DNA of 64,000 nucleotides from Nocardia vulneris (GTDB taxonomy: Bacteria; Actinomycetota; Actinomycetes; Mycobacteriales; Mycobacteriaceae): the NCBI RefSeq assembly GCF_001613425.1, contig NZ_BDCI01000010.1:124001-188000 (forward strand), given 5' to 3'. This document shows positions 34,804 to 43,645 of this stretch, piece by piece. The notes beneath the pieces are model-generated. The model was given only the letters and a program-made list of their open reading frames with translations. It made no database searches and was not told the DNA's origin. The position numbers and the translations under genes were made by a program. The number at the start of each line of letters is the position of its first letter. Within the stretch, counting starts at the first letter, position 1.

Positions 34804-35222
34804 CGTTGCTCCGACCTGAGAGGTGAAGTGGGGGGAGACAACTTCGGCCAAACCTTCAGGCCATTCGTACGCGGAACTGGCCGGGATGTCAATGAACAAC
34901 ACTGTTCGCAGTCTTCGCGCGGGTGGGGTGCGGCTGAACGGACCGTCCGGTCCAACCGATAACATTGCCTGGATACGGTAAATGTCATGGGATGCATTGC
35001 CATCGGGATCCTGATGGTTCCGCACCCCGCGGGATGGGTAGCCCACAGACTGCTGCGTCCCGTTCTCCGGATCGGAGTGCTCGGCGGCTGCACTACTTCA
35101 CCTACTGCCTCACGGTTCGTAGACTGCTCGGATCGGGTGGCTCGGGGGGATCGGTAGTGGCGTCGCCGGGGGACATCTGGCACGACTCGGCGGTCGACGG
35201 CGCGACGAAAGGGGGCCTGGGC
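34804..35222. other. Intergenic region with a 14-bp palindrome
   Basis: About 420 bases between the divergent lipase and DUF190 genes. A perfect GGACCG-tc-CGGTCC palindrome at 34940-34953 is operator-like. The rest shows no convincing gene. A fluoride riboswitch was looked for because of the crcB-like gene downstream; only a weak ctgatggttcc resemblance at about 35011 was found. Confidence 0.4.
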
Positions 35223-35564
35223 ATGAATGAAGCGGGACAGTGGCAGCCGGCGGCGCGGTTGACGGTGTTACTGGACGAAGACGACAAATGGCGACACACG
35301 CCCCTGTATGCCGAGATAGTCAGCCGGGCCCGGGACACCGGTCTCGCCGGCGCGAGCGTCTGGCGCGGCATCGAAGGCTACGGCGCGTCCTCGCGCATCC
35401 ACACCACGCGCATTCTGGACATGGCCGATCACTTGCCGCTGGTGCTGATGCTCGTCGACGAACCGGAGCGGTTGCGCGCGTTCGTCGAGCAGAACGCGGA
35501 ACTGTTCACCACCATCAACGTCGCGCTCTCGCCACTGGAGCTGTGGCAGGGAGCCGCCCGATGA
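35223..35564 (+). CDS. DUF190-family (PII-like) protein
   Basis: A 113-residue DUF190 protein: 'LTVLLDEDDKWRHTPLYAEI', then 'GLAGASVWRGIEGYGASSRI' and 'MLVDEPERLRAFV'. The fold is PII-like, and the gene commonly accompanies crcB fluoride channels. ATG 35223 follows aaaggggg. Its stop overlaps the next ATG (ATGA at 35561-35564). In Mycobacterium tuberculosis a DUF190 gene, two crcB genes and pgmA are likewise neighbours (recollection). Confidence 0.88.
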   Translation: MNEAGQWQPAARLTVLLDEDDKWRHTPLYAEIVSRARDTGLAGASVWRGIEGYGASSRIHTTRILDMADHLPLVLMLVDEPERLRAFVEQNAELFTTINVALSPLELWQGAAR

Positions 35565-35800
35565 CACTGCCGTACCACCCCCTGGACCGTGCCGTAGCAG
35601 CACGTTTCGAGGCTCTGCTGCCACTTGGGGCACCGACCGTTAACATTGTCGGTTCGGCGCTGCTCGGTGGACTGGTCGGCGCGGGTGCGGGCAACTGGCT
35701 GCCGGCCGCCGCCGGTTTTCGCGGCGCGCTGATCACGTTCAGCACAAGCCTCGTCGCGGTATTCGCCGCGGCGTCGACGACACAGTGGTTGTGGACATGA
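35561..35800 (+). CDS. Shortened CrcB/Fluc-like protein
   Basis: 79 residues. The centre retains CrcB features: 'PTVNIVGSALLGGLVGAGAG', matching the VN-x-x-G-S of helix 2, and 'GFRGALITFSTSLVAVFAAA', matching the G-x-x-TTFST helix 3 break. Functional CrcB proteins have about 110-130 residues and four helices; here helices 1 and 4 are missing. The ATG is coupled to DUF190 by ATGA, and pgm follows after 47 bases. The context is that of a fluoride channel, but the protein looks degenerate or very reduced. A complete partner gene is not present in this window. Confidence 0.65.
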   Translation: MTLPYHPLDRAVAARFEALLPLGAPTVNIVGSALLGGLVGAGAGNWLPAAAGFRGALITFSTSLVAVFAAASTTQWLWT

Positions 35801-35847
35801 TCCTGATGACGAGCAGGGCGCAGCCGATACGGAAGGGAGACCCGAGC

Positions 35848-37488
35848 ATGGCCCATGATCGAGCAGGGCGACTCGCGCGTCCCACCGACCTGGAGGACAT
35901 CGCCCACCTGGTCACGGCCTATTACAGTCGCATCCCGGATCCGTCCGATCCGGCGCAGCAGGTGGTGTTCGGCACCTCCGGCCATCGCGGCTCGAGCCTG
36001 GACACCGCCTTCAACGAGGCGCATATCCTCGCGATCACCCAGTCGATCGTGGAATACCGTGCGACGCGCGGGATTACCGGCCCGGTGTATCTGGCCAGGG
36101 ACACGCACGCGCTGTCGGAGCCCGCGCTGGTCACCGCGCTCGAGGTGCTCGCCGCCAACGACGTGGTGGCGATGATCGACGCCAGGGATCGGTACACGCC
36201 GACGCCCGCGCTGAGTCATGCTGTGCTGCGCCACAATCGGGGCGGCACCAAGCACCAGGCCGACGGCATCGTGATCACGCCGTCGCACAACCCGCCGCGC
36301 GACGGCGGCTTCAAATACAACCCGCCGCACGGCGGCCCGGCCGACAACACCGCCACCGACGCCATCGCCGCGCGAGCCAACGAACTGCTGCGCAGCGGCC
36401 TGTCCGGGATCAAGCGGACCACGCTGCAGCACGCGCTGGAGACCAACGTCCAGCGCTACGACTACCTCGACCACTACATCGCCGATCTGCCGAACGTGTT
36501 GAACCTGGACGCGATTCGCGGCGCGGGCATCCGGCTCGGCGCCGACCCGATGGGCGGGGCGAGCGTCGACTACTGGGAGGAGATCGGGCAGCGCTACGAC
36601 CTCGAGCTCGAGGTTGTCAACCCGTTCGTCGACCCCACTTGGCGCTTCATGACGCTGGACAGCGACGGCAAGATCCGGATGGATCCGTCCTCGCGGTACG
36701 CGATGGCCTCGCTCATCGCGATCAAGGACGACTACGACCTGTCCACCGGCAACGACGCCGACGCCGACCGGCACGGCATCGTCACCCCCGACGGCGGGCT
36801 GATGAACCCGAACCACTTCCTCGCGGTCGCCATCGAATACCTGGTCGCGAACCGGATGGGCTGGGACGCGCTCACCAAGATCGGCAAGACGGTGGTCACC
36901 TCGTCGATGATCGACCGGGTGGTCGGCGTGCTCGGCCGCGACGTGCACGAGGTGCCCGTCGGGTTCAAGTTCTTCGTGCCCGGATTGTTCAGCGGCAGTC
37001 TCGCTTTCGGCGGTGAGGAGAGCGCGGGCGCCTCGTTCCTGCGGATGGACGGCACCGTCTGGACCACCGACAAGGACGGCATCCTGCTCGCACTGCTCGC
37101 CGCCGAGATCGCCGCGGTCACCGGCCAGAGCCCGTCGGCGCGGTACGTCGAACTCGAAAAGCGGTACGGCACTCCGGCCTACGCGCGGATCGACGCCGCC
37201 GCGACTCCGGAACAGAAAGCACTGCTGGCGAAGTTGACTCCGGACATGATCACCACCAAGGAGATCGCCGGTGAGCCCATCACGTCCGTGCTCACCAGGG
37301 CGAAAGGAAACGGCGCGCCGCTGGGCGGCCTCAAGGTGACCACCGAGAACGCCTGGTTCGCTGCCCGCCCGTCGGGTACCGAGGACAAATACAAGATCTA
37401 CGCGGAGTCGTTCCACGGTCCCGAGCATCTGGCGCAGGTGCAGGCGGCCGCGGAGGAAGTGGTGGGACAGGCGCTATCCGGTGAGTGA
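35848..37488 (+). CDS. pgm: Phosphoglucomutase, alpha-D-glucose phosphate-specific
   Basis: A 546-residue phosphoglucomutase converting glucose-1-phosphate and glucose-6-phosphate. 'VVFGTSGHRGSSLDTAF' opens domain 1, the phospho-Ser loop is 'GIVITPSHNPPRDGGFKYNP', the Mg loop 'GNDADADRHGIV', the sugar loop 'FGGEESAGASF' and the phosphate loop 'ARPSGTEDKYKIYAE'. All sites are intact. ATG 35848 has gggagacc upstream; an earlier frame to 35785 overlaps the CrcB-like gene. The 3' end overlaps the next MFS gene by 8 bases, so they are co-translated. Confidence 0.96.
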   Translation: MAHDRAGRLARPTDLEDIAHLVTAYYSRIPDPSDPAQQVVFGTSGHRGSSLDTAFNEAHILAITQSIVEYRATRGITGPVYLARDTHALSEPALVTALEVLAANDVVAMIDARDRYTPTPALSHAVLRHNRGGTKHQADGIVITPSHNPPRDGGFKYNPPHGGPADNTATDAIAARANELLRSGLSGIKRTTLQHALETNVQRYDYLDHYIADLPNVLNLDAIRGAGIRLGADPMGGASVDYWEEIGQRYDLELEVVNPFVDPTWRFMTLDSDGKIRMDPSSRYAMASLIAIKDDYDLSTGNDADADRHGIVTPDGGLMNPNHFLAVAIEYLVANRMGWDALTKIGKTVVTSSMIDRVVGVLGRDVHEVPVGFKFFVPGLFSGSLAFGGEESAGASFLRMDGTVWTTDKDGILLALLAAEIAAVTGQSPSARYVELEKRYGTPAYARIDAAATPEQKALLAKLTPDMITTKEIAGEPITSVLTRAKGNGAPLGGLKVTTENAWFAARPSGTEDKYKIYAESFHGPEHLAQVQAAAEEVVGQALSGE

Positions 37489-38914
37489 CGGATCGGCGAG
37501 CGGTAGCTCGAGCAACCGTCCCGAAGCCCTCCCCATCGAGATCTGGGTGCTCGTCGGCGGCGCGTTCGTCATCGCCATCGGGTTCGGTTTGGTCGCGCCG
37601 GTGCTGCCGCAGTTCGCGCGCAGCTTCGGGGTCGGGGTGGCGGCGGCATCGGCGATCGTGAGCGCGTTCGCGCTGATGCGGTTGCTCTTCGCGCCGCTGA
37701 GCGGACGGCTGGTGCAGCGGCTGGGCGAGCGGTCGGTGTATCTCGGCGGCCTGCTGATCGTCGCGGTCTCCACCGGTGCCAGCGCACTGGCCCAAAGCTA
37801 CTGGCAGCTGATGGTTCTGCGGTCGCTCGGCGGGATCGGGTCGACCATGTTCACGGTGTCCTCGCTGGCGCTGGTGATCCGGATGTCGCCGCCCGCCGCG
37901 CGCGGACGGGTGTCCGGACTGTGGTCGACCAGCTTCCTGATCGGGTCGGTCAGCGGGCCGCTGGTCGGTGGTGCGCTGTCCGGGCTCGGGCTGCGGATGC
38001 CGTTCGTGATCTACGCGGTCGCGCTGCTGGCGGTGACCGTCGCGGTGTATCTGGCGCTGCGCGATTCGCAGCTCGCCGCCCCCGAACCCGTTGGCGGCGT
38101 GCGGATGATGTCGTTCCGGGAGGCGTGGGCGCGGTCGGAGTATCGCGCGGTGCTGTGGTCCAACTTCGCCAACGGTGCGGCGATCTTCGGTGTGCGGATG
38201 GCGTTGGTGCCCCTGCTGGTCGTGGAGGTGCTGCACCAGACGCCGGGCATGGCCGGGGTGGCGTTGACCGTGTTCGCCGCGGGCAATGTCGCGGTGCTCT
38301 TCCTCGCCGGCCGGTACTCGGATCGCCTGGGGCGCAAACCTTTTCTGATCGCGGGATCGCTGGTGTGCGCGGTGGGCACGGCCGGACTCGGCATCGCCGA
38401 CACCCTGCCGTGGCTGCTCATCACGTCGTTCGTGGCCGGGCTCGGGGCGGGCATGTTCACTCCGACGCAGCAGGCCGCGGTCGCCGACATCATCGGGCCG
38501 AACGCGCGCGGCGGACCGGTGCTGGCCGGCTTCCAGATGGCGGCCGACTTCGGCACCGTGCTCGGGCCCGTCGCGGTCGGTGCGCTGGCGCAGCAGGCGT
38601 CCTACGGGCTGGCGCTGGCCGTGACCGGCGCGCTGCTCGCCGTCGCGGCCGTCGGGTGGGCGATCGTGCCGGAGCCGCTGCGCAAGCGGGCCGCCGAGGA
38701 AACGGTCGAGTGTGACCACCTCTGTGGTGCGGACGGCGCCGATCATCAGTTGTCGGCGCGCGGGGACAAGGTGGATCAGGCGGTGAGTGAGGTCGCGGGT
38801 GCGCCCGTCGCGGACAGTGCGGTGCCGCCGGTCGCCGAACCCGCTGTTACCGAACAGGACCGGGTGCAGCGCACGGATGCGGACAGATCGCACGGTGCCA
38901 CCCCGGCTCGATGA
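37481..38914 (+). CDS. MFS transporter (DHA1-like) coupled to pgm
   Basis: A 477-residue major facilitator with about 12 helices: 'VIAIGFGLVAPVLPQFARSF', motif A 'RLLFAPLSGRLVQRLGERSV', second-half motif 'LFLAGRYSDRLGRKPFLIAG'. The start GTG (37481) lies inside pgm, overlapping its stop by 8 bases. The last ~75 residues after helix 12 are hydrophilic and unusual for the family. Substrate unknown; the overlap with pgm suggests common expression but not necessarily common function. Confidence 0.87.
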   Translation: MSDGSASGSSSNRPEALPIEIWVLVGGAFVIAIGFGLVAPVLPQFARSFGVGVAAASAIVSAFALMRLLFAPLSGRLVQRLGERSVYLGGLLIVAVSTGASALAQSYWQLMVLRSLGGIGSTMFTVSSLALVIRMSPPAARGRVSGLWSTSFLIGSVSGPLVGGALSGLGLRMPFVIYAVALLAVTVAVYLALRDSQLAAPEPVGGVRMMSFREAWARSEYRAVLWSNFANGAAIFGVRMALVPLLVVEVLHQTPGMAGVALTVFAAGNVAVLFLAGRYSDRLGRKPFLIAGSLVCAVGTAGLGIADTLPWLLITSFVAGLGAGMFTPTQQAAVADIIGPNARGGPVLAGFQMAADFGTVLGPVAVGALAQQASYGLALAVTGALLAVAAVGWAIVPEPLRKRAAEETVECDHLCGADGADHQLSARGDKVDQAVSEVAGAPVADSAVPPVAEPAVTEQDRVQRTDADRSHGATPAR

Positions 38915-38943
38915 GGAGCGGCGGGGTGTGACTCCCGGTCGGT

Positions 38944-39118
38944 CTGTTCGCGTAGCGCGCTGACGGGCGATGGGTTGTCGCCGCGTGCGGGGGGTTACGT
39001 GTCTGTTCGTGTAGCGCGTCGATGGGCGATGGGGGGTCGCCGCGTGCGGAGGTCACCTTTCTGTTCGCGCAGCGGGCTGACGGGCGATCGGTGGTCGCGG
39101 CGTGTGGGGGTCATCGCA
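38944..39118. repeat. Three imperfect tandem repeats of about 59 bp
   Basis: Units start with ctgttcg at 38944, 39003 and 39061 (periods 59 and 58). Each contains ctgttcg-gtagcg-gacgggcgat-ggtcgccgcgtg with scattered changes. They lie between the MFS stop and the DsbA-like gene, ending about 50 bases before that start. There is no coding potential common to all units. Confidence 0.8.
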
Positions 39119-39170
39119 GCGTATTGGGGGTGGCGCGCCGGTGTCACGGGCGTTGCGGCAGAGTGTGGGG

Positions 39171-39908
39171 GTGAGCGAATCGCGTTCGAACTACACCCCG
39201 CGGCCCATGTCCAGCAAGACCACGTACGCGCTGGGGGCGGTGGCCCTCGCGTTGATCGCGGTGATCGTCGTCGCGGCGATCAACTGGGGGCACGACGAGG
39301 CGAGCGTGCGCAACGACGGGTACGGGCCGGTGCGGGACGCCTCGGTCCGGGCACAGTTGGAACCGAACGGTTCGATTCTGCTCGGGCGTATCGACGCCAA
39401 GAAGACGATCGATATCTTCGAAGATCCGCTCTGCCCCGGCTGCGGAAACCTGGAACGCATCTACGGTCAGGAGATCGCGCAGCAGATCGATGGGGGCAAG
39501 CTGGCCGTGCGTTACCGGCTGGTCAACTTCCTGGATGCCCGTTCGCGGAGCAAGGACTATTCCAGCCGGGCAGTGGCCGCGAATCAGTGTGTCGCTGAGG
39601 GCGGTTCGGGCCCGGTGTACTCTAAGTTCCATATGGAACTGTTCACCACCAAGCGACCGAGCGAGGGCGGTGCGGATCTGAGCAACGACGAACTCGCTGC
39701 GCTCGCCCGGGTCTCGGGCGCGCCGGAGTCGCAGTTGCAGTGCATAGCCACCGGTGCCCGGGTCGACGAGGCCAAGGTCACCGCCACCGCCGCGACCGCG
39801 GCGCTCGGCGAGGCGCTCGACGGCACAGCGGCAACCCCCGCGGTGTTCGACGGCAAGACGAAGATCGATGTGAGCAACGCGGACTGGGTGGAAGTTCTGA
39901 CCCGGTAG
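39171..39908 (+). CDS. Membrane-anchored DsbA-like thiol oxidoreductase
   Basis: A ~245-residue protein: a hydrophilic N-terminus ('SESRSNYTPRPMSSKTTYA'), one membrane helix ('LGAVALALIAVIVVAAINWG') and an external thioredoxin-fold domain with the active site C-P-G-C in 'IDIFEDPLCPGCGNLERIYG'. Later Cys residues occur at 'ANQCVAEG' and 'LQCIATG'. GTG 39171 was chosen because it gives the opening typical of mycobacterial homologues. It should catalyse disulfide exchange in the cell envelope. Confidence 0.88.
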   Translation: MSESRSNYTPRPMSSKTTYALGAVALALIAVIVVAAINWGHDEASVRNDGYGPVRDASVRAQLEPNGSILLGRIDAKKTIDIFEDPLCPGCGNLERIYGQEIAQQIDGGKLAVRYRLVNFLDARSRSKDYSSRAVAANQCVAEGGSGPVYSKFHMELFTTKRPSEGGADLSNDELAALARVSGAPESQLQCIATGARVDEAKVTATAATAALGEALDGTAATPAVFDGKTKIDVSNADWVEVLTR

Positions 39909-40009
39909 TAGTGAGTGCCCGATTGTGTCATTGGCCCGCGCCGCATGTGGCTGTGTAGCTAGGCTTTTCGAAGACGGTCAATTGTCCGAGTCCGCCCGAA
40001 GGATGAACG

Positions 40010-40813
40010 ATGACGAGTTCCGAGTCGGCGCCTGTTGAATTCGACGTGAGCAAGCCGAGCATCTCGAGAGTCTACGACGCGCTACTCGGTGGTAAGGACT
40101 TTTACCCGTCCGACGAGCGAGTCATCGAGCATCTCCGGCAAACGATGCCCGAAGTGGACGAACTGGCACGGCTGAATCGCGCCGTACTCGGTCGCGGCGT
40201 CAAATACCTGGCGGGAAAAGCGGGCCTGAAACAGTACCTCGACCTCGGCGCCGGACTGCCCACCATGGAGAACACGCATCAGGTGGCGCAGGCGTTCCAG
40301 CCGGACGCAAAGGTCGTCTATGTCGACAAGGATCCGATCGTGTTGGCGCACGGGCGGGCATTACTCGGTGACAACGGTCAAACTCGAGTCATCACCGCCG
40401 ATTTGCGCGATCCGGCGGCCGTACTGGCACATCCCGATGTGCAGCGGATGATCGATTTCGCCGAACCCGTGGCGGTCATGCTCGTCGGCATGCTGCACCA
40501 CCTACACGACGACGAAGATCCGGAAGGCGTTGTCGACGGATATATGGACGCGGTACCGGTCGGCAGCTATTTGTTCATCACGCACTTCCTCGACAACGGC
40601 CCGGAATCGCAGGCGCTGGAGAAGTCGTTCCTCGAATTCCTCGGCACCGGGCGCTTCCGGACCGAAGCCGAGATCGTCCGGTTGTTCCGTGGTTTCGATC
40701 TCGTCGAGCCCGGCCTGGTGCCGCTGAGCAATTGGCAGCCGGACACTATCGTGCGCGATCCTCTCCCCTTGGTCGAGCAGATCATCGTCGGCGGGATAGC
40801 CGTCAAGTCCTGA
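40010..40813 (+). CDS. DUF574 SAM-dependent methyltransferase-like protein
   Basis: A 267-residue DUF574 protein: 'KPSISRVYDALLGGKDFYPS' near the N-terminus, 'QYLDLGAGLPTMENTHQVAQ' as the SAM loop, 'VVYVDKDPIVLAHGRALLGD' and 'LVGMLHHLHDDEDP'. This family is greatly expanded in actinobacteria. ATG 40010 follows gaaggatga. The biological substrate is unknown. Confidence 0.9.
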   Translation: MTSSESAPVEFDVSKPSISRVYDALLGGKDFYPSDERVIEHLRQTMPEVDELARLNRAVLGRGVKYLAGKAGLKQYLDLGAGLPTMENTHQVAQAFQPDAKVVYVDKDPIVLAHGRALLGDNGQTRVITADLRDPAAVLAHPDVQRMIDFAEPVAVMLVGMLHHLHDDEDPEGVVDGYMDAVPVGSYLFITHFLDNGPESQALEKSFLEFLGTGRFRTEAEIVRLFRGFDLVEPGLVPLSNWQPDTIVRDPLPLVEQIIVGGIAVKS

Positions 40814-40853
40814 GTCCGAGGGGCCGAGCCGGACGCACCACCCGCCACGGCCC

Positions 40854-41267
40854 GGCCCGCCCGGCGCGCGATCCGACTCCCAGAGTTCCCCGGGACCGCG
40901 GCGCCGAGCATTCGGGTGGTTTCCCAGTGCGCCCAGTGGGTTTCGTCGGCAACCGGTTCGTTCCAAGGCATCCTGTCGGGTGCAGGGCGCCGGTTGGTTC
41001 TGCGGCATCCGGTTGGTTCCGGGGCCGAGCCGTCGAACGCTGTCGAGGGCTCGGCCCGCTCGACGGGCGATCCGGCTTCCCCAGCCGACCGGATAGCCGC
41101 GGTCGAGCATTCGGTTGGTCTGTGCGGTGTGCGCTGTTGTGCGGCCGAAAGTTTCGTTGTTGGGCCGGGCCGGCGACTCCACCAGTCGCCGGCCCGGCCT
41201 GCTCGACGGCGCCGTCCCGGCTTCCCCAGTAACCCGGGACTGCTGCGCATCGAGATTTCGGGTGGTC
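40854..41267. repeat. Three degenerate dispersed repeats of about 70 bp in a gene-free stretch
   Basis: Copies at about 40854-40920, 41053-41119 and 41196-41267 share ggcc(c/t)gctcgacg, ccggcttccccag and tcgagcattcggktggt in the same order and orientation, about 145-200 bases apart. Short ccggttggttc words also recur between copies 1 and 2. The 552 bases 40814-41365 hold no convincing gene. Confidence 0.6.
41163..41199. terminator. Strong hairpin downstream of the HNH gene
   Basis: Perfect 16-bp stem (ggccgggccggcgact / agtcgccggcccggcc) with a 5-base loop. It lies 167 bases beyond the minus-strand HNH gene stop and overlaps the start of the third dispersed repeat. Confidence 0.6.
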
Positions 41268-41365
41268 GGTGGGCGTGGCGTCGACTCCGGCTGCCGACGT
41301 CCCGGCCCCGCTGTTCGACCGTCGGATCCGTTGCCTCGTCACCGTGGATCCGTGCCGGTCGTGGT

Positions 41366-42793
41366 TCAGTACGCGGTGTCCACCGCGGGAGTTGCTGTGT
41401 CATCGGGGATTTCGTCCTCCGGGGTGATCCGGCACAGTTGCCGATGGACCAGGACGTGACCGCGCAGGGGATAGGCGATATCGTCGGCCAACGAGCGGGT
41501 GCTCGACTCGATGACCGGTGCGTGCTCGGTGGGCGCGCCGGAATCGCTGTGCGGGAACAGATATCGCGCGCCTTCGCGCGTCGTGGTCTGCTGCCCGCCG
41601 GTGGGCGTGGTCCACCGCAGCCGGTCGGCCTCGGCCAGCCAGGTCTGCCACGGCACTTTTCGCTTGTCCACCAACACTTTCAAGCGATTGTGCCGGGTGC
41701 ACAGGGCTGTCAGGTCGGCGCGGGTGGCGGGGGAGCGGTGATGTGCGAGTTCGGATTCCGCCGCGGGCATCACACAGTTCGGGAACCGGCACATGCCGTC
41801 GAGCGCGCGCACCTCGCGCGCCAAACGCGGTGTGTGCGCGACCTGTTCGGCGGCGACCGGCTCTTCGGCGCCGGACTGTTCTGGAATCACTTGGAACCGA
41901 GCATGTTCGGCGACCATCCGAGCCAGCGCCGCATCGATCGGACCGTAACCGGCCAGGAATGCCGGCGCCTCCGTCATGCCGAGCAGCGTGTCCGCCGGTA
42001 TGCCGATCTGGATCAGCGGTCGCCGCGGCGACTGCGCCACGTCCCGCTTCGGACATCGTTCGCCACGCCCGCACGTGCACCGCAGGCGTCCCGAACCGTC
42101 CGCCAACGCCACCAGCGCATCCGCCCGCCGCTGCGGCATCGTCCGCGGATCCGACGAACACACCTGCAAACTCATCTCCCGCAGCCGCATCGCCACCGTC
42201 TGCGCACCCGGCGCCGGCAGCACCCCGTCGAACACCGCCATGCTGTCCTGGATCGCCCGAATCCGGACGTCCCGATCGTCCTGACGCCGCTCCCGCCGCC
42301 GTTGCGCCCCAACCGGATCCAGCCGCGCCACCCAGCGCCGCGCCGTCTGCCGCAGCCGCACCGGCGTAGTCCGGCTCGCCGTCTCCAGCAACCGCGGCTC
42401 CAACTCGGCCAGCACCTCCCTGGCCACCGCGCGCGTATTGTCGATCACCACCCGCACCTTCGCCAGATCGATCCGCCCCGCGGCGAACTCCGCTCGCGTG
42501 CGCGGCAACCACCCCTCCAGCGCCAAACCCACATCGATCATCGCGGCGACCGACCCCTCGTCGACCTGGACCGCCATCGCCGCTTCGGTCGCCGCGAACT
42601 CTCCCGCCCGCACCCCACCGGGCCCAGGCTCCGCACTCGACGCCCGATGCCGCCGATACAACTCGCGCACCGCGAACACCTCCGCCGCCTGCGCCGCCGC
42701 CGCAGCCCCATGCGCCGTCCGAAGGGCCTCGATCAACCCCTCATCGCTCATGGCCTGAAAGTCCATCACCGAGGAACCGTCTCCTTCGAACAT
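41366..42793 (-). CDS. DUF222/13E12-type HNH endonuclease-like protein
   Basis: 475 residues. An N-terminal DUF222 domain ('DLAKVRVVIDNTRAVAREVL', 'RLRQTARRWVARLDPVGAQR') is followed by a C-terminal HNH-like region 'DGMCRFPNCVMPAAESELAH' with 'LTALCTRHNRLKVLVD'. The usual core reads C-x4-C...DLDH; here it reads ELAHH, so the central Asp is Ala, while the final H-N-R and the Cys residues are kept. ATG 42793 was chosen (MFEGDGSS). These proteins are abundant, repeated elements in mycolic-acid bacteria. Nuclease activity is uncertain because of the changed residue. Confidence 0.85.
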   Translation of the reverse strand: MFEGDGSSVMDFQAMSDEGLIEALRTAHGAAAAAQAAEVFAVRELYRRHRASSAEPGPGGVRAGEFAATEAAMAVQVDEGSVAAMIDVGLALEGWLPRTRAEFAAGRIDLAKVRVVIDNTRAVAREVLAELEPRLLETASRTTPVRLRQTARRWVARLDPVGAQRRRERRQDDRDVRIRAIQDSMAVFDGVLPAPGAQTVAMRLREMSLQVCSSDPRTMPQRRADALVALADGSGRLRCTCGRGERCPKRDVAQSPRRPLIQIGIPADTLLGMTEAPAFLAGYGPIDAALARMVAEHARFQVIPEQSGAEEPVAAEQVAHTPRLAREVRALDGMCRFPNCVMPAAESELAHHRSPATRADLTALCTRHNRLKVLVDKRKVPWQTWLAEADRLRWTTPTGGQQTTTREGARYLFPHSDSGAPTEHAPVIESSTRSLADDIAYPLRGHVLVHRQLCRITPEDEIPDDTATPAVDTAY

Positions 42794-42915
42794 GCGTTCG
42801 AGTCTACGACCCCGAAGCCCCCGCCGCCACCCCCAATTCAAGGCGATTTGGCCGCCGCCACACCCGTGGTGTAACTTCGTTCAGGCAGTCAGGGAAACCT
42901 GAAAGCAACCCACTC

Positions 42916-42988
42916 GGGGCTATGGCGCAGCTGGTAGCGCACCACACTGGCAGTGTGGGGGTCAGGGGTTCGAGTCCCCTTAGCTCCA
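42916..42988 (+). tRNA. tRNA-Ala (anticodon GGC)
   Basis: Acceptor arms ggggcta and tagctcc pair (one G-T), the D arm is atggcgcagctggtagcgc, the anticodon arm ccaca-ctGGCag-tgtgg reads GGC, and the T arm is agggg-ttcgagt-cccct. The discriminator is A and CC follows in the genome. A T-rich terminator follows at 43008. Confidence 0.96.
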
Positions 42989-43007
42989 CCGATGTAGTCG
43001 GTATACG

Positions 43008-43034
43008 AACCGTCCCTTCGGGGGCGGTTTTTGT
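43008..43034 (+). terminator. Rho-independent terminator after tRNA-Ala
   Basis: A 9-bp stem (aaccgtccc / ggggcggtt, one T-G pair) with a ttcg loop followed by a T-run, 19 bases after the tRNA. Confidence 0.9.
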
Positions 43035-43106
43035 ATTTTCCGCGATGGGCGGGTCCTGTGGGGTGATCGAGATCGTTCGCTACGCACCAGCGGAAGTGAG
43101 GGAATC

Positions 43107-43397
43107 GTGAATCGTAGGCTCGTTCTGCTCGGCATTGTGCTAGTGGTGATCGGTGTGGGTGTTCTCGCGCAATCCAGCGCCGGCTCCAAGCCCCCGGATC
43201 AGGCCACCAGCACCCCCGACCAGCAGGCGGACCCGCAGCGATCAGCTGAGGAGCCCCTCATCGAGGACGGCAAACCATCGACCTGGCAGGACTTCATCGA
43301 CGACTCCCGCAAGGGCAGTTCGCACGCCGGCCCTCCCGCAGATCTCGGTCCGGCCACGACCGGCACGGACTCGACCGCCGAAAGAACCAACGAATAG
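43107..43397 (+). CDS. Small membrane-anchored or exported protein, unknown
   Basis: 96 residues starting at GTG 43107 with gtgaggga upstream. An N-terminal hydrophobic helix ('LVLLGIVLVVIGVGVLA') without a clear cleavage site is followed by a Pro/Ser/Thr/Asp-rich, probably disordered part. It is either an anchored extracytoplasmic protein or a secreted one. No family is recognised. Confidence 0.6.
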   Translation: MNRRLVLLGIVLVVIGVGVLAQSSAGSKPPDQATSTPDQQADPQRSAEEPLIEDGKPSTWQDFIDDSRKGSSHAGPPADLGPATTGTDSTAERTNE

Positions 43398-43645
43398 ACT
43401 TGGTGATCGTCCACGGTTGACTGCGATTTCGACTCCAGAACCCGAAGGGCGGCACAGCAACGAACAAATCGTCTACGGCTGAACAGGGGCAGGGTCACGC
43501 TTCGGCGTATTTCGCCGCGACCGACTCTGACCAAGCGACCTGCCACGACAGCCATCGTCCACGCTGCGGCTCACCAGGGTCGAGCCGTCGAAACAAACCG
43601 ATCGAAAAGCGGCAGTTCGGAGAGAGAACCTGCAGCTCAACAAGT

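Noticed and set aside
34981-35060. Possible fluoride riboswitch before the DUF190-crcB-like genes
   Set aside because: Only 'ctgatggttcc' resembles the conserved 3' part; the pairing GGCGATG/CGCC half and pseudoknot could not be built.
37331-38893. 520-codon minus-strand open frame
   Set aside because: Complement of the MFS gene; low-complexity Arg/Gln/His composition typical of a shadow frame.
42916-43034. tRNA-Ala as integration site of a genomic island containing the CRISPR and lipase region
   Set aside because: No integrase and no repeated tRNA 3' end was seen downstream within the window.
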